A model generated the notes under the pieces. It made no database searches. It was not told where the DNA came from and was given only the letters and a program-made list of their open reading frames with translations. From the NCBI RefSeq assembly GCF_964019385.1, contig NC_088644.1, positions 38,905,149-38,969,148 of the forward strand: a stretch of 64,000 nucleotides of DNA, given 5' to 3'. The position numbers and the translations under genes are program-made. This DNA comes from Sycon ciliatum. Its lineage: Eukaryota; Porifera; Calcarea; Leucosolenida; Sycettidae. Positions 1-16,362 of the stretch are shown here, piece after piece (position 1 is the first letter of the stretch; every line of letters begins with the position of its first letter).

Positions 1-163
1 TACAGTTCCAATGTGCCCCAGTCCCCTGAAATCTATCAATATGGACTTGGATATTCTGGCCCTGTACCCATCTCTATCGTGAGAACTAGCTGATGAGAAA
101 TGCATGTACAATTATCAAGTGCTATTATCAAAACTTTAGAAAATCGCATTGTAAGAAAGTCTA

Positions 164-524
164 CACCACGTAACGCACATGGCTGATTGGTTTGCAGGCC
201 TGCCTATGGATCATGAGGTCCCGAGTTCGAGACCCGCGCTGGTAGCAGGGAGCGTGTAAAAGACATTTTTACGCGTGTTAAACTGCGCCGACACCCTCGG
301 TCAACTGGGTACTCACAGCTCGGAGTGAGGATAACAACGATGCAGTTTACAGGGTTATGGGCCGTTACACTCCCGATTGGTTGAGAGACTAACCTCCTCT
401 CCCCTGACTCACTTGTGAGGTCTGCATTCGCCACTAATTTGAACAGGCATAGTGGTGGCCTGCGGATGTAAAGGCTAGTTTGTATGTTTCTGAACATTCA
501 AGCGATGCCGGAATATTATTATTA
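164..524 (+). mobile_element. tRNA-derived SINE, full length with target-site duplication
   Basis: The head resembles a tRNA-type pol III promoter: an A-box-like stretch at about 181-195 and a B-box-like GAGTTCGAGACC at about 223-234. The 3' end is a short (ATT)n tail at about 511-524. The element is flanked by an exact 12-bp direct repeat, TAAGAAAGTCTA, at 152-163 and 525-536. This is the expected signature of LINE-driven retroposition. It differs in sequence from the SINE at 27.4 kb, so the window holds at least two SINE families. It lies just upstream of the first visible HSF2BP exon, probably in an intron. Confidence 0.75.
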
Positions 525-634
525 TAAGAAAGTCTAACCAGATGCAACTAGGAACTCAAAAGAAAGGCCCTGCAGAAATTTCTATTCTATCATGCTGCTT
601 GTTGTGCAACTTTCTCTTTTATTTTCAATGGCAG

Positions 635-5785
<5,151 letters not shown>

Positions 5786-8158
5786 TAAGCCTTGGCCTTG
5801 TCAGTACATCACAGAGTCATTACACGCCACGCCGGTGATCGCTGCCTTGCCTACAGAGCAATGCGGAGCACCTGTTTGTCACCAGGCCCTAGCAAAATCT
5901 AATTTTCCTGAATAGTGTTAAGCCATTGCAATGATTGTCATGGTACCTTCATCCAAGCTTTTAATTCCCATACATCCAGGAAGATTATTTAGGACTGACT
6001 GTTGAGTACCACCAATATATATTTTTTGCATTGCCTTACATCTTCTTTCCTTAGTACATTATGTAAGACATGGGGGAAGTCCCATTGGCTGACACTTTGA
6101 GGTGAGTGGCGCCATTATTAAATTTTGATCTTCAAGAAACCTGCACCGATTGTACATAGTCTTTAGCGCTGCCAGAAAGGTTAAGTAACGTGCCTAGCTA
6201 GGGCAGACCTTAAAGAAATCCTAACCTTATCTTGGTACTATTCTAGAACACAAATTCCGAAGTAGCTTTCCCTTTACAATAAAATTATGATATTATCACA
6301 TTGACCACAGCTTCCTGTGCATTCATTTTTTTAGCTAGGTCAGTATTACGAACCACCACTGCCAGTAAGGATAGCAGTGGTCTTACAGGTGGTCTTACAA
6401 GTAAGACAAGTAAGTACATGTTACACATCATGTTTACCGTTGCGGCGATCATATTCTTCTTCTCCATGCCATACTGGTGAAGAGTGTGTGTCAGGATGTT
6501 CGAGCCGGTCATGACTACAGCAGTTTGTAACTCTGCACCGCTCTGGACCGACATCGATATAGCCTCCAACAACTAGCGTCTTCTTGCCACATTGCTTGCT
6601 AGAAAGTCAAACTGCCCTGCAGCACGATAATTATGAAGGGTAGCGCGATAAACAACATGAGTCAGATATGCCAGGTAGGTGTACTGTAACAGCCACGAAA
6701 CAGATTATGCAGTGCATCGTCGTATTGTTGACAAACACTTCAACAGTCATCTCTGAGTGCAAAGTCGCCCAATAGGACGGCGCCAGGTCAGGTTCAAAAC
6801 ATGCGGGGAGAGCAGACAGACAAATCGAGGTGTGCGAAGACTACAGTCTACACTGCATCCACCGAGACTAGGGCATTTTGATTTCTAGTGCAGTGTTCAG
6901 TCTTTGGTTAGTATGTAACCGTACTAACGGCATGTGAGCTATACCGTGTACGTTGTTTGGTAATCGGGCGGAGATAGGGTCAGTCCAGCTGTGATCTGAA
7001 CAGGCGACCGCTCGCATAGATTGTTGCAGTAGCAGCTGCTAGCAGAAAGGCGGGTCCGGGTTGATTGATGGGCGCAAGCATGATTATCATGTGCGAGTTG
7101 CTGTTGTAAACTCGGTCACTACTTCATTTGCTGCCCTTGTTCCTGTACTTCCTTAGCTAGTCTGCTGGGGTAGATTCCTGTGGGTGTGTATTCCATATAA
7201 AGCGATGCATAGCCAATATCTTGCTGACGCCTTGCCATGCCATCGGCTTGGCTCCCGTGAGATCCCGGTGACACCCCTCTGCGTCCGACGCTCATTGCCT
7301 CGCGCTCGGAGAGCGATGAGCATGAGCAGCTTGAAAAGCCATCTACGTAGATGTAGATCTACAGTGTCGTGAACATATCCGGGAGTACATACGACCGATC
7401 TGTGATTGCGCCTCTGGGAATCTGGGAATGAGGAAGCACTGGCTAGTTCTCCTGGATCTGCTGGAGTGGATCGAAACGTGTACTGCAGTAGATCTACGAG
7501 GTCTCAGCGTGCACAATTACGCATGCAGTGGGAGACTGAGGATTTAAAATGCTCACATGTGCAGTGCCTTGGGCAGAACAGCATGCTATGATGGAGTCAT
7601 TACAATGCCGGGTTACGATTAGCCGGGCACCACTTCAAATCCCGGTTATGCTATAGATTCATGTACTCTGGCCCTAGATTACTGCGGGGCGTTATTTTCA
7701 ATTTTCGTGTCATTTCTGCTACCTAGTCCATGTAGACGTATATCAGTTCTCAGCAAAATCACACCCAGGTTCCTCTTTGTAGTCTTATAATACGAGGGGT
7801 GCTGCACCTAGTGTGCAAATAGTGCTCAAAATGCTGTGGAGGTAGAGCATAGAACAGTGGACAGAAAGTCTCTGTGGCTGTAACTCAGAGCCATGCAGCT
7901 CCAGCTGCAAAATATTTCCAGCATAGCCATCACCGCTCAGTGACACCCATAGCACCCTAACCCAATCCGCACCCAGTCCCCACACAAATACTGGCATACC
8001 CACCATTATCATGTTGTCTGGTGATTGCACAGTACAGTACTCAGGAGTGCATGAAACCCTGAGTGGCCAGTGTAACCATAGCGCCTTTCTGTCCACTGTT
8101 TGACTAGATACATAATATCTGTGGCAAGGTGGCTACAGACAGTGTACCGGTACTAGTA
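5786..8158. other. Intergenic region, no gene supported
   Basis: This holds the 3' flank of the HSF2BP homologue and then anonymous sequence. Open frames are short and lack splice-consistent neighbours. One - strand frame at 6285-6572 looks weakly helical but is not supported (see rejected items). No repeat with clear ends was found. Confidence 0.5.
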
Positions 8159-8348
8159 TACAGGCAACTACTGTAATAACGACTGCGGATAGAATAAAAT
8201 TCGCGAATAGCGACAGAATTTCCATGCCAGAGCAAAGTCCCATCTAACTGTAATTATTATAATGAGACTTCGGGTATAAGGACACTTCGCGAATAAAGAC
8301 ACTTTTCTGATGCCCCGCCGAGTGTCGTTATACGCAAAGTTGACTGTA
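8159..8348. mobile_element. MITE with TA target site, pogo/Tigger-like ends
   Basis: The 190-bp segment begins TACAGGCAACT and ends AGTTGACTGTA, so the termini form an imperfect inverted repeat (CAGtCAACT...AATAACGAC) bounded by TA. No ORF is present. Its length equals that of the MITE at 18838-19027, which has a similar CAGT terminus. Superfamily assignment to Tc1/mariner-pogo is inferred from the TA boundary and terminal bases. Confidence 0.55.
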
Positions 8349-9224
8349 TCTACGGCGGGAAGCTGTCGTTGTTTCGTGGTTGCTCTTTCGTGTGAGCGAG
8401 ACAGCGCAGTACACAGCTAGGTCACTAGGTGACAGGATACATGGACTTGGACAAGCCATCGTCACAACAGAGAGGATGAGATGGCAAGCGATGAGCAGTG
8501 ACGGTACCAAAATAAAAATACTCTAAAGACGCTGTGATAGGCTAGCTGGAAGCGGGTATTGCTGTTGTCGTTGTTGTTGTCCGTGTTTTGAATGCACAAA
8601 CCAAACGCACAGAACTGCCCAGTGATGGAGAAGCGAATAATGAGTGTCAGTGCACTATGCAACAAAAGAGCCCGGGAACCAGACGAGACAGGACAAAAGG
8701 GGGGTTTGTGCAGCACTAGTTCAAAGAAGAGAGTGACCGGGATGGTTGCATTGGTTGGAGCACATAGCTGATGATTCATCCTGAAACTTACAACCGGACA
8801 TCTCTCCGTGAGCAGGATAATGCATTTTGTTCTAAAGAGTTAATTGCTTGGCCGAAAACTCCCAACATGTAGAGGGTATCTTCACTGTCCGCATATCTCG
8901 TCAATGTGGTAGCACTAACCCCAGCAGTCCGTTTGATTCGACCCGAGGGATCGCTTCATCCCGTCCTGCCTTGCATGCATGGCAGTGGATCTTTACTAGT
9001 TAGAGAGACCTAGTTGTCAAACTCTATAAAGACTTAGTATAATCGAAATACCACCCATGCATCCCCATCATGATTGCATGAGGAGAATCCCCATCCCCAT
9101 AGTGATTACATGATGAAAGGAACCAGGGAGTGGTGAACATGCTCATTGCTGGTATATCTGGACTACACCATTTCAATAATTCCTTGTCTGAACCAGGCTT
9201 GTAGAGTAAACTATCCCCTCTCCC

Positions 9225-9523
<299 letters not shown>

Positions 9524-9866
9524 GAGGGTTTATTGCCTATATTGACCTAGTACGAAGTCAGTATTTGATTTCTCACGACATACCAATGCATGTGTTCAAT
9601 TCCTAAAGAGGAATCAATTACTAAGCAATCGAATACTTAGAGCCCTAATGAGCGAAATATGGAGGAATATTAAAACTGCTTAAGTATAGCGATTAGAGTC
9701 CAAGAGAGTGATACGTATAGATTATAACAAGGGACCGTATGTATATAGATATATGTTATGCAGAGCTCACAAACTTGTCAGTTTGAGCACTCTGGCAAGG
9801 TACGTTCGGGCCTGATTGGAAATTTTTATTTCCATTGCTATCAGGTTCGGCCTCATTTCCTCTGTG

Positions 9867-9910
9867 CTGCGCTGACGAGTCCACAAAGGACGAAACAGTT
9901 CTGTCCGCAG
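9867..9910 (+). ncRNA. Type I hammerhead ribozyme, copy 1
   Basis: All core elements are present in order: helix I strand CTGCG (9867-9871), core CTGACGA (9872-9878), helix II GTCC/GGAC closed by ACAAA (9879-9891), core GAA, and helix III ACAG/CTGT with a 2-nt loop (9895-9904). C9905 is the cleavage-site base and CGCAG (9906-9910) is the second helix I strand. An outer CTC/GAG pairing across a UGUG/AUU internal loop extends helix I. The very short helix III is typical of Penelope/retrozyme-type hammerheads. Confidence 0.9.
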
Positions 9911-10092
9911 ATTGAGTATTTCGCTCCTGCTCTTGTAGCAGTTGAGCACTCTTGCGTGGGGTAGTGCCTTTGCTGTTTGCGTTATGCAGAGCTCACTGAC
10001 TTGTCAGTTTGAGCACTCTGGCAAGGTACGTTCGGGCCTGATTGGAAATTTTTATTTCCATTGCTATCAGGTTCGGCCTCATTTCCTCTGTG

Positions 10093-10136
10093 CTGCGCTG
10101 ACGAGTCCACAAAGGACGAAACAGTTCTGTCCGCAG
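10093..10136 (+). ncRNA. Type I hammerhead ribozyme, copy 2
   Basis: This is identical in sequence to copy 1, 226 bp downstream. CTGACGA is at 10098-10104 and the predicted cleavage follows C10131. Two intact copies allow release of a unit-length RNA. Confidence 0.9.
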
Positions 10137-10176
10137 ATTGAGTAGATATATATATATATACACCACGGTATAAAAC

Positions 10177-10606
10177 CTCCATGAGCGACACTGACTCACG
10201 CTGCTATCTGGTATTCACGAGGTGTTTGTCGGGCTGGAAACGGAGCGTCTCTGTAAGTTTGTATCCCTGGTGATGTTTGTGCCTGGAGAGCACTACAATA
10301 ACATGACTATAAGTGGTGCTCTTGAGAAACCTGGGCCTACTCAAGCTCAACTGATGAGGTGTGAATTCCCCGAAACACTGTGTATTGAGGGGTGAATTCC
10401 CCGAAACACTGTGTATTGAGGAGGGAGTGGTGCTTTCTTGCAGGCTTGCCGAATGGAAAGGTCGATGGACTTCTCGTGTGCTCTGGATGGCAGTCGTGAG
10501 TCAGTCAAGTGAGAATTCAAGTCAGCAAGAATAGGGCAAGCTCCCACGTAGGGCGCAACACACAAATCCCCAAGTATCGCCGAAGTCGCACCAACCTCTT
10601 CTTCAC
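10177..10606 (+). mobile_element. Hammerhead-bearing element, second family, single unit
   Basis: The segment matches the two units at 60549-61377 (opposite strand) over most of its length. Shared blocks include CCATGAGCGACACTGACTCA near the start, GTGCCTGGAGAGCACTA, the ribozyme, GAATGGAAAGG-like and GACTTCTCGTGTGCTCTGG blocks, and a GGTGCGACTTCGGCGATACTT-type end (reverse complement). No ORF is present. It could be a solo Penelope-type pLTR or a monomeric retrozyme. The ribozyme 3' half is duplicated (31-bp direct repeat at 10361-10391 and 10392-10422). It directly follows the 226-bp-period retrozyme. Confidence 0.65.
10346..10389 (+). ncRNA. Type I hammerhead ribozyme, second family
   Basis: Helix I is CTCAA (10346-10350) with TTGAG (10385-10389). 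The core is CTGATGA (10351-10357), with helix II GGTG/CCCC (one mismatch), GAA, helix III ACA/TGT (10375-10383) and cleavage-site base A10384. The core is intact. The adjacent duplicated 3' half has a perfect GGGG/CCCC helix II but no CTGATGA. Confidence 0.8.
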
Positions 10607-11540
10607 AGTATAAAAACCGAGGCGAATATTATGGAGTGAGGTATAAGCCATGATACTCTTGATAGCGGTAGATCTACCAGCCAGCTGAGCTCGAACCCTG
10701 TCTTGCGACAGACCCTGATCCAGTCATAACGGCTCGGAGCAAGACACAGAGTAGATCTTCCTCGAGCGCGGACTCGCAAGTCCCGGGGCATCGAGGGGAC
10801 AAGAGAAATCCATGCAGAGAGCGAAGAAAAGCGACGGGCTCGGTCTCAGTTCGAATCTTGAAAGCGAGGAAGCCATTCACGGTCCCTGAAACATAGCAAG
10901 AGGTTCCGACAGATAACTATCGTCATTGGAACCTGGCTTCCCGGTATTGATGCCTGTGATAATTCTCGGGTATTCCGACTGTTCGTCCCTGGCGAGCGGT
11001 TTCGTCGGCTTCCGCCAATGTCCACGCAGCTCTTTTACTTGTCCGCGCGCGTTTCCTTTTCGGATTTAGCCACGGAGCGTCAAACAAGTTTGAAGTACTT
11101 TCGATGAGAGCTGCTGGAAGCGGGTTGTGCGTCGCCTGGCTCGTTCTCAGTGTTACCTGAAGAAGGCTAGCTAGTGGAAGCAGCGATACTATCACCGCTA
11201 CAGTGATAATATTGAATCGGTAGGACTGAACGTTCTACTCGACTCGATCCGACCAAAACTGTGGAAGTTGTGTCTGTGTCTTCAAAACACACGCTTTGCT
11301 AGCGTTTCTCAGAGGAGATATCATCAGTTTATTCTCTGCCTGGCTGAGCGACACCCATGACTTATGCCTGGTTGTTACCGAAGTGTTGCTCCTGCGACCC
11401 TCACGGTCCAAAGTAGCATACGTATAGCCTATAGCCTAGGTGTGTAAGGACGTGTGCAGCTAGCGTCTTCTCCACGTGTCGACACCATCTTTCCTCATCA
11501 CCTGATCATCGAGCGGAGAAAATCGACTTGCGGGTCAGGC
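10607..11540. other. Upstream region of the first CUB gene
   Basis: No supported gene. Short open frames on the - strand (for example 10923-11195) lack splice partners and domains. The region presumably holds the promoter and 5' UTR of the gene starting at 11541, but I see no TATA box or other element I can defend. Confidence 0.4.
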
Positions 11541-14500
11541 ATGGAGTTCACCGCGCTGTCTCAAGTACCACAGCGCAGCATGACATCTACCAAGCTACCC
11601 CCTAACAGCGGAGGTTATTGCAGCACTCTGAAGCTTCTCTACCTCTACCTTGTTTTGGTGGCACTTACGACGGATGACGCAAGCCTTGTATCTGCAAATA
11701 AGTAAGAGAAAGTGATGTTTACGATATTCACGAAGAGCTAGGATTGCCAGTGCTTGGCGGCTTTGACACAAGAGCAATGTTTTGAATGTTTCCGAAGGCT
11801 CTGGCCTCTGGCCTCTGCAGCCGTACCGGCTTCCGCATGACCCTCTCTGTGCGTTATGAAAAAGAATGTATCAATGAGCCATATATGCTACATCATACAT
11901 GTAGGCTATCTGTACTAAGTCTTACATGTAGTTTTTGTTGGTGATGGGACACCCTGCTGTGGCAAGTGTGGGACTGAGGCCGATGCCTCAGGCTTGGCGC
12001 AGCTAGAGACTAGGGACTTTCCCCAAAGCTCCTCGCAGCAGACAAACTCAGTGTGAGTGGAGTAATTATTCCGTCTCTTGTATCCTATAACTCTCCTGTC
12101 CTAAAGTGGGTATTTCTGGTAAGATGCTGGCTAGGCATGTCTTTGATCAGGTTAGGACACCCTTGCTGCGCCTAGTGCTTATCCAAAGATAGGTTATAGC
12201 TGTGCAATTCAGACACTGATTCATAGGAGGAAAAGTGCCTCTAACCCCTGAAAACCTAAATAGGACCTCTGCCGCAGCTGGAAATCAACAGACTGCAAGG
12301 CCATAGTATCCCTATACCAGCTCTATAGGAGCATAGAGCTGTCTCAGATCAAATGGTCAGCTTGAGAATTGCGAGGATTGATGGCCAGTAATAATAGCTG
12401 GATGCAGCAAGAAGCAAACGGCTCGGTCAGGCTGTAGTCTGCAGCAAGAGAAACATTTAGTCGTCTGCGACCTGGGGAATCACGGTATAAACTCGCACAT
12501 TAGAATCAGCTGTATGCCAATGTTCTTAATTTTTCATAAGACTTGCATACTTTATATGGACCACGTTATTGTGTTCTCCATCTGTGTTCTCGGTGTGACT
12601 GTTGATTCTCCAGGTTCGGAACATGGGAGTGTAAGTCGCGAGGTGTCGTTGTCAGCCGAGGTGACTTTGTCAATTCGTCGTACGCACCATTTGTGTCGCC
12701 TCGCACATCGTCCGAGTGTCCCGGACAGAACGTTTACTTTCACAACACCGAGTGCGACTTTGAGTTCGAAGCACCCGAGGGCTACCACATCTACGTGGAG
12801 TTTGTCTCTTTCGACTTGGACGTGAACTGTAACTACGACTATGTCTTCCTGACCAGCAGACGTCGCTCACGCCACATGTGCAGCACGGACCCTAACAAAA
12901 GTAGACTTCTGCTCTATGATGTCACACAAGAGTCGAAGATGCGAGTTGAGTTTGTAACTAACGACCACTATCGCTGTGGCGGATTTTCGGCATTCTTCTC
13001 AGCCTATAAGCCGCCACCGAGTGTCCGCGAATACTATCGTGAGTTCTTGCATGCATTTACTTGTGCTTTGAGCTGGTCATTGTACAAACACATCCTTTCT
13101 TGGAAAAATGTGGGCACAAGTTATGCGATCGAGTCCACCAACTAAACTAGATTTTGAACAGTCAGACAATTTGTGCCCACATTTTTCCATGTTACAATTT
13201 TTTCTTGGCTCACCATCTGAGTTCTTATTGCACATCCTTTCTTGTAGTACGATAAGGCCAAGGTCACTATACTAACTTGGTAGCCCATCGATGACCATAG
13301 CCATAGGGACGGGAGATGTCAGAGACGGTAGTGAGAGCAGCCCAGTGATGGTGGTGTTCATCTTCTTTCCCTCGTTCCCTTTGCCTCCAAACCAAAGTCA
13401 GGTACCATTGCATCCTAACCCAAATGAGCCCACTGTGAGTGAGAAGCTATCTTCGCTCACACCGGGAATCAAAGTCAGTTTTGATCACAACATCATTACA
13501 AAATTTGTGGAAGGCCAATGCTCTAAATCACTTTTATACCAACACACCATGGACGAAAACAGAAAACAATCAGCTAAGGAAGAAGGAAGAACGACAGCAA
13601 TAGAAGTGGGGAAAGTGGACATTTTGACAATGTTGATGCAATTGTTAGGTACTTCCTCCTGTACCTTTTCAATAAAGCATATCGTGCTAACACTAAATGC
13701 ACTGCAGAGTATGACAAAATGATTTTTAATTATTAGCACTCCTCGGTTTGACTGTCTCTGCTTGACTGAATGATTGTGTGTCACCACCCTCTGCTGCATT
13801 TGCCTGGAGCAGAGCTACAGGGAGTATGAGTAGAACAGGGAAATGCAACTATGTACAGCGGCATGGCTGTATTGCAACAATCAAAACTCTTCGGCTTATC
13901 TTTGCTCTCACTCTGTGCTGTGCAGGCCGAAAGAAAAGAAGCACCTACCCTGGAAGCTATCTTAAAGAGGCTCTGGCAGAGCTAGATGTAGATGATCACG
14001 AGAAGGTGCACGGCAGAAACCTACTGGGCTGGCATGATGACAGCGATGTACGTGCACTGGGTCATGACACGGCCACAGGACGAGAGCGACGCAGTGACAG
14101 TGACAGCGATAGTGATAGTGGAGCCACGAGAAGAACTTCTGTCCGGAGAAGCTACACCCGGAGGAGGAGGACGCAGACACGCAGGTACAGTGGCTCATCG
14201 TCAGCGGAGGGTGGCCGGAGATCCCGCAAGAAGCTGCCCAATGCTTTAGAAGCCCAGAGTGAGCACGCCTTTGAGGAGCTTTACGCAGAGTCACAGGAAG
14301 TTGTCGGAGATTCGCAGCTGCAGTATATTCATATGGTGTTGAAAATCAACGGGAAGCCAGTGACGATCGATGGCAAAATGTCTGGCAGGAGTCTTCGAAG
14401 CAGGGTGAGTGTTCATAAAAATAAAATGCATTTATAGTACTATCCTAAAGACTGTCCTAAGACAGTACAATGTACTTGTCTTTAGAATGCTATGCCATGG

Positions 14501-15161
14501 CGAGCATTTTCTCACTATTGGTGTTCGAGAAACAGAAAACACTGATATGAAACCAATGCTGCTATCAAACGATAGTGGCCTACTTGCGTGGATCATGTTC
14601 AGAGGTGCTGTCCAAGCCTTTCTGGCATCATCCTCAGGACATAGTCGTGAACCACTCTGGCACAAGACCACTGTGGATGTACCACACCATGCATACATAC
14701 ACATTTTCAGGATTTCCAGGGTTATGTTCCCCCGGTGTGTCGGGCTGGATGACATTCCCCATGTTATACATGTATACTTATGCACCAATGGAACGGGCTC
14801 ATTCTGTGCTTTTCCGAGTCTGCTCAAGCTACTAGTACTTATCTTGAAACGTCCCTTGGGTGTGTTCCCTCTTTCTGTGTAGATTGAAGCAGAGTGGCTG
14901 CGGTTCAAGGATGATGCAAAGATGAATGAGCTACGCAAGGAGGTCTACAAGCTGGCCAACATCGCCAAGAAGAACTACTGCAGGATGTGTTCTGAGACGT
15001 GCTTTGACAAATGCCAGTGCATCCGTGCGGGCACGTTGATGAAACTCAAGGATTATGTGACTGGTAGTAGCAGTGATGACAACCAACGTAGTAACAGCTA
15101 CCGTAGGAGAACGAAACGGAGCCGATCGGAAAGTTATTGCAAATGCCGCCCTGGAAAATGA
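11541..15161 (+). CDS. Secreted CUB-domain protein with basic cleavage sites and C-terminal Cys cluster
   Basis: Four exons join in frame: 11541-11701, 12614-13038, 13926-14404, 14883-15161, giving 447 residues. Exon 1 carries a hydrophobic signal segment (LKLLYLYLVLVAL, about residues 31-43). Exon 2 is a CUB domain (about 55-195): WEC start, an SRGDF tripeptide context, NTECDF, DVNCNYDYVFL and CGGFSAFF. Exon 3 is a charged linker with basic sites (RRKKR at its start, RRRRTQTRR, RSRKK) and an SDSDSDSDS run, so furin-type processing is likely. Exon 4 starts with an amphipathic helix (LRFKDDAKMNELRKEVYKL) and continues to CRMCSETCFDKCQC and a terminal CKCRPGK. The start is the first ATG in the frame. 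The layout (signal, CUB, processing site, Cys-rich end) recalls PDGF-C/D, but no PDGF cystine knot is recognisable. It is a paralogue of the gene at 39769-49611. Function unknown. Confidence 0.8.
13102..13189. repeat. Small hairpin repeat in CUB gene intron 2
   Basis: A perfect 18-bp inverted repeat (13102-13119 with 13172-13189, core AAAAATGTGGGCACAA) is separated by 52 nt. It is probably a MITE remnant. Nearby direct repeats of GAGTTCTT and CACATCCTTTCTTG flank it at about 13040-13100 and 13220-13246. Confidence 0.5.
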
Positions 15162-16362
15162 GGATGACTGAGATTGACTGTTGCCGTTCCACAAAGTACA
15201 GGATCAATAGATCTGTAGACCTGCCTGTAATAGTGCAGGTGCGATGCCTTAAATGATGAGCATCTCCCATGGATTGTGTTTGCTATTAGTTCTTAGATTG
15301 TAGATGTAGATGTGTGAGTACACTGTTCATCGTCTCATAGCCAGTTACACACCTCCATTTTTTGTTTTTATCTCTCCTGCCCATACCGGTGCACCGGATT
15401 GCTTGAGAGCTACCTTGAAGACCGTGCCGTAGTTGCTAAAACGCCGCAGTGTTAGTCTGAATCATTCTTGATCATCTTTTATACAGTTTGTACGAATACA
15501 TGCTCACCCAATGCAGGCTGTAAACTGCTGGATCAATTTGCTATATCCTTTAGTTCAAGCTGACCTATCACCTAAGATCAAAAGTACCTGTGTACAGATG
15601 TCGGTGAATTTCATCTGCCTGTGATCTAGTGTCCCATCCAAACAAATTCTATTCACTGAAATCCGGCTGTCTCATGACTTTACTACATGAAGTCTATCCA
15701 ATGACACATGTGCAAGTGCTATCTTCTCTCCATTGCTTGTATTTTCTTTACTATTTGCGGAACGACTTTTTCTGCCATTGATTCTTGTGCAAAATGTACA
15801 TTAGTCACACACAGCAAACGCCACAGAACACATATCATGTGAAGCTGCCAACAGACGAAACGTCTGTTGTTGTCAATTCAGTGGCATGTTACTTTGCCTT
15901 GCAAAATACCTCCAAAGGCAAGTTCTTTGAAGCAAGATATTGGTGGAGGCAAAGCTCCGGGATGCGCACTGAGGTGCGTGAAATGTCGAGATAAATACAA
16001 ATTCTCTTTACAAAAAATATAATAAAAGGTTAGAGAAATATGAGAGGCTTAGGATAATGCTGTGGTATGGGATCTCCCATTGTTATAAAATTCTTCTTTT
16101 GGAAATAGAATAATCTGATCATAATTACAATGCAAACAGAATACAATGGTACCAGGGAGTAGTACAATACTAGTAGTATCATATTCCCTTTCAACGAGGC
16201 AAGTTTCATTTACTGATATGGATTTCCGAGAAAACGAATATTGCAGACTTTCATGAGGGCCAGCCTGACGTCAGTAACATAGATAGCTGCTGCGATATAC
16301 GTGTTCATAACTGTGCAGTGCAGCTCGTCGGAAAGTCTGACATCCACATACATATGCGTAGA
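15162..16362. other. Convergent intergenic region
   Basis: This lies between the stop codons of the first CUB gene (+) and the 732-aa gene (-). It must hold both 3' UTRs. An AATAAA at 16021-16026 is a possible polyadenylation signal. No coding sequence was recognised. Confidence 0.5.

Larger units (their letters stand above)
9755..10143 (+). mobile_element. Retrozyme-like dimeric hammerhead-ribozyme retroelement
   Basis: A segment of about 163 bp occurs twice (9755-9917 and 9981-10143), offset by exactly 226 bp, with about 63 bp of unique sequence between. Each copy ends in a type I hammerhead ribozyme. The pair is flanked by AGATATAT at 9747-9754 and 10144-10151, consistent with a target-site duplication. 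No ORF is present. This matches the known organisation of metazoan retrozymes: tandem non-coding units with self-cleaving ribozymes, transcribed, cut into monomers, circularised and retroposed by another element's RT. The predicted monomer runs between cleavage sites after 9905 and 10131. Confidence 0.8.

Noticed and set aside
6285..6572. 95-residue - strand frame with weakly ARM-like helices
   Set aside because: A tempting intron (6359-6437) does not preserve reading phase, there is no ATG at the start and no neighbouring exon was found.
11933..12053. Possible extra exon of the first CUB gene encoding GTPCCGKCGTEADASG
   Set aside because: It has a good donor and is open, but its start phase does not match exon 1 (phase 2), whereas exon 1 joins the CUB exon directly in phase, as in the paralogue.
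13291..13722. 143-residue + strand ORF in CUB gene intron 2
   Set aside because: No domain, low-complexity composition and no flanking splice signals in phase; likely chance.
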